Under the pieces are notes generated by a model, which saw only the letters and a list, made by a program, of their open reading frames with translations, was not told the DNA's origin and did not search any database. A stretch of DNA of 8,561 nt, taken from Gammaproteobacteria bacterium (GTDB lineage: Bacteria; Pseudomonadota; Gammaproteobacteria; SZUA-229). How positions within the stretch are numbered: position 1 is the stretch's first letter; every line of letters starts with the position of its first letter. Where the stretch lies: positions 1-8,561 of the forward strand of contig JAPHRB010000042.1 in NCBI GenBank assembly GCA_026197015.1, in the 5' to 3' direction. Both the position numbers and the translations under genes were made by a program. Positions 1-6,435 of the stretch are shown here, in pieces.

Positions 1-1
1 G

Positions 2-364
2 TTAATTGGCGTTGCACTCCTTCTAACAATTCCATATTATATTAGTGTTTCAATGCTCGGACCAATTGATCATGGTGCTGTTTGGAGTGGATATTTAGGA
101 ATGCTTTTAATAAGTGCGGCCTTGACAAGCATTGGGTTGTTTGCCAGCAGTATTACGAATAATCAAATTGTTGCATTTCTTTTAGCTTTATTTATTGGAG
201 TATTTTTTCTAATAATTTTTGATGTTTTAGCAAATAGTTTTACCGGTTCAATCGCTTACTTTTTCAATTATTTAAGTTTATCAACTCATTATGAATCAAT
301 CTCAAGAGGAGTAATTGATTCAAAAGATTTAATTTACTTTTTATCAATCACAAGGTCAGTTTGA
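2..364 (+). pseudogene. ABC-2 type transporter permease (GldF/NosY-like), 5' cut by window and 3' end apparently truncated
   Basis: The reading frame is open from base 2, so the true start lies upstream; 120 C-terminal residues are visible. It is an inner-membrane permease of an ABC-2 exporter, the kind paired with an ATP-binding subunit and often a GldG-like protein. Visible are the end of one hydrophobic helix, a second helix around the GYLGMLLISAALTSIGLFAS segment, a third starting at NQIVAFLLALFIGVFF, and then the family-typical stretch FFNYLSLSTHYESISRGVID followed by SKDLIYFLS. In intact relatives that stretch leads into a final membrane helix of about 20 residues. Here it ends almost at once with ITRSV and a stop. 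No other frame after 345 encodes a hydrophobic helix, so this looks like a rearranged end rather than a simple frameshift. No gldG-like gene follows. Family assignment is good; inactivation is inferred. Confidence 0.7.
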
Positions 365-891
365 TTCTGAGGTTTATATCCAGTCATATTTTTATAGAAT
401 TTTTCAATTTCTATAAAATCAGAGGTTATATCACCTGTGGTTTCTAACACCTTACCCACTCCCAGTTTTTTGTTTTTATAATCAAGATAAGCAAGCACTA
501 AAGGCACATTCGCACCATCTGCAATATGATAAAAGCCGGTTTTTAAACGCTCGGTTTTTGAGCGTGTACCTTCAGGCATGATACCCAGCACAAACTCATT
601 TCTTTCCTGAAAAAGCGCTATATTTTTTTGAATAAAACCTGATGTCTTATCACGATCAATCGGCACACCGCCCATTGCCTTAAATATTGGACCAAATGGC
701 CCCCAGAACATACTGTGTTTGGCAACCCAGTTAAGCGGCAGATCCATTGCCCACTTAGCCAGCATGCCCAGTATAAAATCCCAGTTACTCGTATGCGGGT
801 AAGCTATTAGTACGTATTTATTATGGGCTGGCAACTGCTCATCTAATTGCCAGCCCATAATTTTTAATATCAATCTACTGAAACGCCTCAT
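334..891 (-). CDS. PlsC-type lysophospholipid/glycerolipid acyltransferase family protein
   Basis: This 185-residue protein belongs to the PlsC-like acyltransferase superfamily, which moves an acyl chain onto a lysophospholipid or related lipid at the cytoplasmic membrane face; the exact acceptor cannot be read from sequence. The catalytic HX4D motif is HTSNWD (H33, D38). The block containing GGVPIDR lies at 74-80 and the substrate-binding PEGTRS motif at 106-111. There is no obvious N-terminal membrane anchor, matching the short (about 190-residue) members of the family. The ATG at 889-891 is chosen because MRRFSRLILKIMGW fits the usual start of this subfamily; no clear Shine-Dalgarno sequence precedes it. 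The gene is divergent from moxR. Its stop codon lies inside the end of the ABC permease frame, and the last residues (about DKK) may come from the foreign side of that junction. The catalytic region is intact, so the enzyme is probably functional. Confidence 0.88.
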   Translation of the reverse strand: MRRFSRLILKIMGWQLDEQLPAHNKYVLIAYPHTSNWDFILGMLAKWAMDLPLNWVAKHSMFWGPFGPIFKAMGGVPIDRDKTSGFIQKNIALFQERNEFVLGIMPEGTRSKTERLKTGFYHIADGANVPLVLAYLDYKNKKLGVGKVLETTGDITSDFIEIEKFYKNMTGYKPQNQTDLVIDKK

Positions 892-987
892 ATATCTGTC
901 ATCTACTTTAAACTTTTGTTTCTAAATATGGTCTTTATTAACCAACAAATGATAAAATTTGTCAGCAAACTAAATTACAACCCATTA

Positions 988-1968
988 ATGGAGAGACCTT
1001 TGTCGCAGCACACTGCAATTTCACAGCTTAAAGATTATATCGGCCAGCAAATACTTGGACAGTCCACACTTGTTGATAGACTCATTATAGCGCTTTTGGC
1101 AGATGGACACCTGTTAGTTGAGGGTGCCCCTGGTCTGGCAAAAACCCGTGCTATAAAAGTTTTGAGTGAAGGCGTTGAAGCTGAGTTTCATAGAGTACAG
1201 TTTACGCCAGACCTGCTACCCGCTGATTTAACCGGCACAGAAATTTACCGCCCTCAGGATGCCACTTTTCAATTTCAAAAAGGCCCCCTGTTCCATAACC
1301 TGATTCTTGCTGATGAGATTAACCGCGCACCGGCAAAAGTACAATCAGCCCTGCTTGAAGCCATGGCAGAACGGCAGATTACGGTGGGTTCTGTCACCTA
1401 CCCATTACCCGAGTTATTTCTGGTAATGGCAACTCAAAACCCATTAGAGCAGGAAGGCACCTACCCATTACCTGAGGCCCAGCTAGATCGCTTTTTAATG
1501 CACGTGTTTGTTGATTACCCGAGTGCAGAAACAGAACGTGAAATTCTACAACTGACTCGCGCTGAGGCACGACAGGGCTTAAGTGAACCCGCCAAACCAA
1601 CGCAAACTGTGTCTCAGAATGCATTATTCGAAGCACGTAATGAAGTATTAGACATTTATATGTCTGATGAACTGGAAAATTATTTATTACAACTGGTTCT
1701 CGCCACTCGAGATCCGGGGCGTTACGATGAAAAACTATCGGCCTGGCTTGAATATGGTGCTTCGCCTCGCGCATCCATGGCACTTGACCGATGCGCTCGT
1801 GCTCATGCCTGGCTCTCCGGGCGTGATTTTGTAGGCCCCGAAGATATTCAGTCGGTTGCCCATGATGTTTTACGTCACCGTATTATTTTAAGTTTTGAAG
1901 CTGAGGCTGAAGGTATAACTAAAGACCAGTTTATAGATGAGTTAATTTCTTTTATTGCCGTTCCATAA
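988..1968 (+). CDS. moxR: MoxR family AAA+ ATPase, first gene of the Bat operon
   Basis: A 326-residue cytoplasmic AAA+ ATPase thought to remodel or help mature partner proteins, working with VWA-domain proteins. Numbered from the ATG at 988: Walker A GAPGLAKT at 46-53, Walker B LILADE at 105-110 followed by INRAP, sensor 1 ATQNP at 148-152, the QEGTYPLPEAQLDRF stretch at 155-169 with the likely arginine-finger region, and sensor 2 GASPRAS with R261. All ATPase residues appear intact. The frame is open upstream, with a TTG at 916 and ATGs at 928 and 949, but MERPLSQHTAISQLKDYIGQ matches the usual MoxR N-terminus. The extra 24 residues from 916 do not look like family sequence. No start has a good ribosome binding site. 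The stop codon is 2 nt before the DUF58 gene, so the two are surely cotranscribed. Confidence 0.93.
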   Translation: MERPLSQHTAISQLKDYIGQQILGQSTLVDRLIIALLADGHLLVEGAPGLAKTRAIKVLSEGVEAEFHRVQFTPDLLPADLTGTEIYRPQDATFQFQKGPLFHNLILADEINRAPAKVQSALLEAMAERQITVGSVTYPLPELFLVMATQNPLEQEGTYPLPEAQLDRFLMHVFVDYPSAETEREILQLTRAEARQGLSEPAKPTQTVSQNALFEARNEVLDIYMSDELENYLLQLVLATRDPGRYDEKLSAWLEYGASPRASMALDRCARAHAWLSGRDFVGPEDIQSVAHDVLRHRIILSFEAEAEGITKDQFIDELISFIAVP

Positions 1969-1970
1969 AA

Positions 1971-2963
1971 ATGCCAAAAGACACGTCAAAAAATTCTGAA
2001 ACCAATGCTGATGATGTAGTACGTATTAAACAATCTACTCTCATCTCATTAAACCGGGATGCCCGACAACTGCCATTAAATTCAGCCAGCATTCGGGCTC
2101 AGTTTAATGGCCAATATTTATCGACCTTTAAAGGCCGGGGCATGGAGTTTGATGAATCACGCCCCTACCAGCCAGGAGATGATATTCGTGCTATGGACTG
2201 GCGTGTCACCGCCCGTACCGGCAAAGCCCACTCAAAGGTTTTTCGTGAAGAACGGGAACGTCCGGTTTTATTATGGGTAGACTATCGTCAACCTATGTTT
2301 TTTGGTACACAGCAACATTTTAAATCTGTACTCGCCTCAAAAGTAGCTGCTCTTTTAGCCTGGAGCACAGCACATCATGGCGACAGACTCGGTGGACTAA
2401 TTTTTTCTGAAACCGAACATATTGAACTTCGCCCAAGTAGAGGCAAATCTGCAAGCCTGCATTTTATTAAACAGTTAGCCCAGCATTCCGCCTGGAATAA
2501 CAAAAACAGACAATCAGTACACACTAAAAGCGCAGCCGACGCACTGAGTCGGTTACAGCGCGTAAATAAACCCGGCTCACTTATTTTTTTAATCAGTGAC
2601 TTTCGTAATATGGATGAGCTGGGCTGGGCTAAATTATCTCAGTTAAGTCGACACTCGGACGTGGTATTAATTTCAACCTACGACCCGTTAGAACAGCAAC
2701 TACCGCCCGCCGGTAATTACAAAATAAGTGATGGCAAAAAAGAGCTTAATCTAAACACCTATAACAAAAAACAAAGACAACAGTATCAACAGCGTTTTTT
2801 AAACCAGCAATCGCAATTAAAAAACACCAGCATGAAAATGGGTATGCATTATTTGAACATTTCTACTGCTGATGAAATACTGCCTACATTACAAAAACAA
2901 CTCGGTTTAAAGTCGCCTGTTAGAAGATCACCTGTTAATAAATCAGGAGTCAGTGAAAAATGA
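1971..2963 (+). CDS. DUF58 domain-containing protein (VWA-like partner of MoxR)
   Basis: A soluble 330-residue protein with no membrane segment, presumably cytoplasmic. The DUF58 signature spans residues 53-85: FKGRGMEFDESRPYQPGD, then DIRAMDW and the basic RTGK. A VWA-like fold follows, with strand PVLLWVD (98-104) and the later ISDF at 208-211. The usual place for a DxSxS metal site reads D104-Y-R-Q-P108, so neither serine is present; metal binding by this domain is doubtful. DUF58 genes regularly sit directly after moxR, and the products are thought to act as adaptors or substrates of the ATPase. The ATG at 1971 lies 2 nt after the moxR stop without a Shine-Dalgarno sequence, which suggests translational coupling. 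The gene overlaps the next one by 4 bp (ATGA). The C-terminal 20 or so residues are basic and serine-rich and look unstructured. Function beyond the family role is unknown. Confidence 0.92.
   Translation: MPKDTSKNSETNADDVVRIKQSTLISLNRDARQLPLNSASIRAQFNGQYLSTFKGRGMEFDESRPYQPGDDIRAMDWRVTARTGKAHSKVFREERERPVLLWVDYRQPMFFGTQQHFKSVLASKVAALLAWSTAHHGDRLGGLIFSETEHIELRPSRGKSASLHFIKQLAQHSAWNNKNRQSVHTKSAADALSRLQRVNKPGSLIFLISDFRNMDELGWAKLSQLSRHSDVVLISTYDPLEQQLPPAGNYKISDGKKELNLNTYNKKQRQQYQQRFLNQQSQLKNTSMKMGMHYLNISTADEILPTLQKQLGLKSPVRRSPVNKSGVSEK
2945..2949 (+). promoter_or_regulatory. Shine-Dalgarno sequence for the DUF4381 gene
   Basis: AGGAG lies inside the end of the DUF58 gene, 10 nt before the ATG at 2960. 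It supports that start over the out-of-frame ATG at 2964 and fits re-initiation at the ATGA overlap. Confidence 0.6.
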
Positions 2964-3457
2964 ATGAATTGCCACTTCGCGACATTCACTTACCTGATGC
3001 CGTAAGCTGGTGGCCACTAGCCATCGGTTGGTGGCTTTTGCCATTGTTAGTTTTATTGATTACATTTGCGATTTATAAACTTATTAAGTATAAAAAACAA
3101 AATAGAAAAATTGCCTATAAAAAAATAGCATTAAATGAATTAAAAAACTTACGTCTGCACTATAAAAACAATGACAATTCGGTAGAATTAATTCGAGCGA
3201 TTTCTGCTTTATTACGTCGCATAGCGTTAAGTTATTTACCCAGGGAAGATATTGCCAGCCTTACAGGCGAACAATGGATTAAACAGTTAAACAACCTCTG
3301 TTCACAAAATATATTCACAGACGAAATAGCATTACAACTAGAAAGTGCGCCTTATATGCCACAAAGCAATATTGATAATAAAAAGTTACTCGCCACCTGT
3401 GAATCATGGATACAGGCACTACCTGAAACCCGTAATAACAAGAGTAACAAACCGTGA
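2960..3457 (+). CDS. DUF4381 domain-containing inner-membrane protein
   Basis: A 165-residue protein with the DUF4381 signature near its N-terminus: LRDIHLPDAVSWWP at 6-19 followed by AIGWW at 21-25. One membrane helix covers about residues 20-42 and is followed by a strongly basic stretch (KLIKYKKQNRK), which places the remaining C-terminal part in the cytoplasm. That part is helical in appearance, with ALNELK at 57-62, LLRRIAL at 84-90, SLTGEQW at 100-106 and LESAPY at 127-132. The family occurs almost only between a DUF58 gene and a batA-like VWA gene, so it is likely a membrane adaptor between the cytoplasmic MoxR/DUF58 pair and the VWA proteins; that role is inferred. The ATG at 2960 overlaps the preceding stop, and the stop overlaps the next GTG start by 4 bp. 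Length is normal for the family. Confidence 0.9.
   Translation: MNELPLRDIHLPDAVSWWPLAIGWWLLPLLVLLITFAIYKLIKYKKQNRKIAYKKIALNELKNLRLHYKNNDNSVELIRAISALLRRIALSYLPREDIASLTGEQWIKQLNNLCSQNIFTDEIALQLESAPYMPQSNIDNKKLLATCESWIQALPETRNNKSNKP
3440..3444 (+). promoter_or_regulatory. Shine-Dalgarno-like sequence for batA
   Basis: AAGAG lies 9 nt before the GTG at 3454. It supports the GTG start of batA within the GTGA overlap with the DUF4381 gene. Confidence 0.5.
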
Positions 3458-4500
3458 TCAGCATAGCTAATATACAATTTATCTGGCCCTGGTTATTTCT
3501 ACTGTTGCCTTTGCCTTTTTTAGTAAGAATTATTTTACCTGCAAGTGATAAAAATCAGGAGCAGCCTTTACACGTACCCTTTTTAGAGGACTTTAATGCT
3601 GTTCCCCATAACGCCTCATTTATTAATAAAAATAAATGGCTGGTTATACTCGCCACTATAGCCTGGGTTTGCCTCATAATTGCAGCATCCCGCCCCCAAT
3701 GGATAGGCGAGCGTGTTGACATCCCTGTAAGTGGCAGAGATTTAATGATGGCAGTTGATTTATCTGGCAGTATGGCGGCAGAAGATTTTGAAATAAACGG
3801 CCAGACAATTAATCGTTTACAGGCGGTAAAGTTAGTTGCAGGTGAGTTTATAAAACAACGTGAAGGCGACCGCATCGGCCTGATATTATTTGGCCAGCAA
3901 GCTTACCTACAAACACCTTTAACATTTGATACTAAAACCGTTAACACCATGCTGCAGGAATCACTAATTGGTATCGCTGGAAAAATGACAGCGATTGGTG
4001 ATGCAATCGGTTTAGCTATTAAACGTCTTAGTGGTAAAAGCGCTGAAAAACAGGTTTTGATTTTACTGACTGATGGTGAAAATACCGCCGGTGAAGTACC
4101 CCCGATAAAAGCTGCAGAACTAGCCGCTAGTGAAAATTTAAAGATATATACCATAGGTATCGGCGCGGCTTCACGTGAAGTAGGCAGTTTCTTTTTTAAA
4201 CAGACTGTACAGAATAACGAAATAGATGAAAAAACACTGACTGAAATTGCAGAATTAACCGGAGGTCGATATTTTCGTGCTCACAATACAAAAGAATTAA
4301 ATAAAATTTATTCATTAATCGATCAGTTAGAACCTGTAGAGCGTGAAACACAAAGTTTTAGACCGGTTAAGTCGCTTTATATGTGGCCTTTAACCGCTGC
4401 CCTGATTGTTACACTTTGTATTATGTTAATCCCCGCACTAAGTCAGTTTACAAATATATTACACGGCAAGATATCAAGAGGCCCGCTTAATAATGGATAA
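3454..4500 (+). CDS. batA: BatA-like VWA domain membrane protein
   Basis: A 348-residue membrane protein with one von Willebrand factor A domain. Two N-terminal helices (about 8-28 and 62-79) and one C-terminal helix (about 308-328) flank the domain. The metal site (MIDAS) is complete in appearance: D102-L-S104-G-S106, a threonine near 179 in GKMTAIGDAIG, and T206-D207 in LLTDGEN. The loop between helices 1 and 2 carries basic residues, which by the positive-inside rule puts the VWA domain in the periplasm. Bat proteins were first linked to oxygen tolerance in Bacteroides; the VWA domain probably binds a protein partner through the metal ion, and the MoxR ATPase is the expected partner system. 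Start is GTG at 3454, overlapping the previous stop (GTGA); starting there retains the usual first helix. It overlaps batB by 8 bp. The aerotolerance role is not demonstrated here. Confidence 0.93.
   Translation: MISIANIQFIWPWLFLLLPLPFLVRIILPASDKNQEQPLHVPFLEDFNAVPHNASFINKNKWLVILATIAWVCLIIAASRPQWIGERVDIPVSGRDLMMAVDLSGSMAAEDFEINGQTINRLQAVKLVAGEFIKQREGDRIGLILFGQQAYLQTPLTFDTKTVNTMLQESLIGIAGKMTAIGDAIGLAIKRLSGKSAEKQVLILLTDGENTAGEVPPIKAAELAASENLKIYTIGIGAASREVGSFFFKQTVQNNEIDEKTLTEIAELTGGRYFRAHNTKELNKIYSLIDQLEPVERETQSFRPVKSLYMWPLTAALIVTLCIMLIPALSQFTNILHGKISRGPLNNG
4476..4481 (+). promoter_or_regulatory. Shine-Dalgarno sequence for batB
   Basis: AAGAGG, within the end of batA and 11 nt before the ATG at 4493, supports that start and coupled translation across the 8-bp overlap. 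Confidence 0.55.
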
Positions 4501-6394
4501 TCTTTCGTGGCTTCAGCAACTTCACTTTATTCGACCATACTGGCTGTTAGCTATCTTTCCGCTTGTAGCAGGCATCTGGTTATATGCACGCATACAGAGC
4601 AATAGCCGTAGCTGGGCAGCGGTGATTGATAAAAAATTACTGCCTCATTTATTACAGGGTGATAATCTCAGTAAAAAATCTACGCCTGTAAAAACACTAT
4701 TTATACTCGGTTTAATCGTAATATTTTCTTTAGCGGGTCCTGCGTTTGAGAAACGCCCTCAAGCTGTTTTTAAAGCACAGTCTGCACTGGTTATTATTTT
4801 GGACTTATCACGTTCAATGGATGCAACCGACATAAAACCAAGCCGCTTAAGCCGTGCGCATTTTAAAATTAATGATATTCTTAAATTACGTAAAGAAGGT
4901 CAGACGGCTTTAATTGTTTATGCGGCTAATGCATACACAGTTAGCCCCCTTACCGAGGATGCGCAAACCATAACGTCACAAATAGCCGCACTGGAAACTC
5001 ATATTATGCCGGCCCAGGGCAGCCGACTTGATATCGCGCTTGATATGGCCCTGCAGCTTTTCACCAACGCAGGCCACTCAAAAGGTGACATTATTGTAAT
5101 TACCGACAGCATTAACACAACTGACAGTAAAAAACTCAAAGAGCTTAAATCTAAAAACTTTGAAACTTCTATATTAGCCATTGGCACCGAAGAAGGTGCG
5201 CCTATTGCTAGCCAGAATGGTGGTTTTGTTAAAGATAATAACGGTTCTATTGTTGTACCTAAACTGGATATTAATACCTTAAAAAATGCCGCTTTAAGTA
5301 GTGGTGGAAAATTCAGCTTAATCACCGCCAATGATAAAGACATAAATCACATTCTGTCTGCCATAGATATCAATCGGCATGATACTAAAGAAGAGCAGCC
5401 AGATGAAAAAGCTCATAAATTTAAAACTGATGCCTGGTATGAAGAAGGCCCCTGGTTATTATTACTGATAATTCCCTTCGCCGCTTATAGCTTTCGTAAG
5501 GGTTTAATTTTTGCTCTATTAATATTCATCTTGCCCATGCCCCAACCGGCCTATGCATTTGAATGGTCAGATTTATGGAAAAATCAGAACCAACGTGGCG
5601 AAATTGCATTAGAAAAGGGCGATGCAAAACGCGCTGCTGATCTGTTTAATAATTCGCAATGGAAGGCGGCTGCCCAATATAAAGCAGGTGAATACCAGAA
5701 ATCAGCTGAATTATTAAAAGATATTGATAATGCAGACGCCAACTATAATAGGGGTAACGCTCTAGCCAAAGCCGGTGATATGCAAGCAGCTATTAAAGCG
5801 TATGATCGCACATTAGAAATCAATCCCGATCACGAAGATGCTAAATACAATAAACAACTGCTGGAGAAAGCGCAACAGGAGCAGGAAAACCAGCAACCGA
5901 AAAGTGACTCGCAAGATAACACGGGAGATGAGCAGAGTGATGATCAAAAAGACGGCCAGAACAGCGATAAGCAGGATTCGTCTAGCGATTCACAATCTGG
6001 GTCTAATGAGCAAAATAAACAACAGTCTGCTAATGATTCAGATCAGCAACAAAACAATAACAGTGACGCGCAAAATCAGTCACGAAATGAAGGCAAAGAA
6101 TCCGAGCAACAGAACCAGCCCGAAAATAAATCTGAAAATGATACTTCCGCTGCAGAAAAGGACGAGGAAAAATCGGCTTCAGAAAGTAACTCTGAAAAGC
6201 AGCCTGATAACGAATCATCAGATGAAAAACAAAACAGCCAACAAAATTTTAACGACGCCTCACCAGATTTAGAGCAACAACAGACACAACAGTGGCTGAA
6301 AAAAATACCCGATGACCCTGGTGGTTTATTACGTAGAAAATTCAAATACCAGTATAGCCGTGAACAAAACCAGAATGAGAATAACCCGTGGTAA
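4493..6394 (+). CDS. batB: BatB-BatC fusion: VWA domain, TPR repeats and disordered tail
   Basis: A 633-residue membrane protein. Helices at about 17-33 and 67-83 precede a VWA domain with metal-site residues D104-L-S106-R-S108, S177 in AQGSRLD in place of the usual threonine, and T204-D205. Two further helices cover about 319-334 and 338-354, separated by the basic turn SFRKG. The second ends in PAYA followed by FEW, like a signal-peptidase site. Then comes a TPR region (about 362-455) containing a clear repeat around ANYNRGNALAKAGDMQAAIK and LEINPDHEDAKYN. Residues 461-585 contain only small, polar or charged residues (Q, S, N, D, E, K, with a few others). The conserved end reads QWLKKIPDDPGGLLRRKF. 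By charge, the VWA and TPR parts are periplasmic. In Bacteroides BatB and BatC are separate; this fusion is common in gammaproteobacteria. No separate batC or batE follows. Confidence 0.92.
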   Translation: MDNLSWLQQLHFIRPYWLLAIFPLVAGIWLYARIQSNSRSWAAVIDKKLLPHLLQGDNLSKKSTPVKTLFILGLIVIFSLAGPAFEKRPQAVFKAQSALVIILDLSRSMDATDIKPSRLSRAHFKINDILKLRKEGQTALIVYAANAYTVSPLTEDAQTITSQIAALETHIMPAQGSRLDIALDMALQLFTNAGHSKGDIIVITDSINTTDSKKLKELKSKNFETSILAIGTEEGAPIASQNGGFVKDNNGSIVVPKLDINTLKNAALSSGGKFSLITANDKDINHILSAIDINRHDTKEEQPDEKAHKFKTDAWYEEGPWLLLLIIPFAAYSFRKGLIFALLIFILPMPQPAYAFEWSDLWKNQNQRGEIALEKGDAKRAADLFNNSQWKAAAQYKAGEYQKSAELLKDIDNADANYNRGNALAKAGDMQAAIKAYDRTLEINPDHEDAKYNKQLLEKAQQEQENQQPKSDSQDNTGDEQSDDQKDGQNSDKQDSSSDSQSGSNEQNKQQSANDSDQQQNNNSDAQNQSRNEGKESEQQNQPENKSENDTSAAEKDEEKSASESNSEKQPDNESSDEKQNSQQNFNDASPDLEQQQTQQWLKKIPDDPGGLLRRKFKYQYSREQNQNENNPW

Positions 6395-6408
6395 AGCATT
6401 CTGCTTTT
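6393..6408 (+). terminator. Small hairpin in the batB-batD gap (weak attenuator candidate)
   Basis: AAAGCA (6393-6398), loop TTC, then TGCTTT (6402-6407) can form a 6-bp stem beginning within the batB stop codon, followed by one more T. It sits at the only untranslated gap inside the operon. The stem has two G-C pairs and hardly any U tract, so it is unlikely to stop transcription fully; mild attenuation or protection of the upstream RNA is possible. Confidence 0.2.
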
Positions 6409-6435
6409 AACTTAACAATATAGTCAGATCATATT

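Noticed and set aside
929..958. Sigma-70 promoter for moxR with TAAAAT at 953-958
   Set aside because: No -35-like hexamer lies at suitable spacing, so the match is not better than chance in A+T-rich DNA.
1394..1783. Long open frame on the minus strand inside moxR
   Set aside because: It is fully antisense to conserved AAA+ coding sequence and its translation shows no recognisable domain.
3555..4154. Two antisense open frames inside batA
   Set aside because: They mirror the conserved VWA coding region, have no start signals and no recognisable protein features.
4999..5343. Antisense open frame inside batB
   Set aside because: Shadow of the VWA coding sequence; hydrophobicity reflects the complementary codons only.
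5838..6272. 144-codon plus-strand frame inside the batB tail
   Set aside because: It is a shifted reading of the repetitive Q/N/S/D/E codons, giving a low-complexity K/N/R/T product; the real frame keeps the conserved end motif.
6076..6399. Cysteine- and serine-rich antisense frame over the batB tail
   Set aside because: Cysteine, serine and phenylalanine arise from reversing the polar codons of the tail; no start signal.
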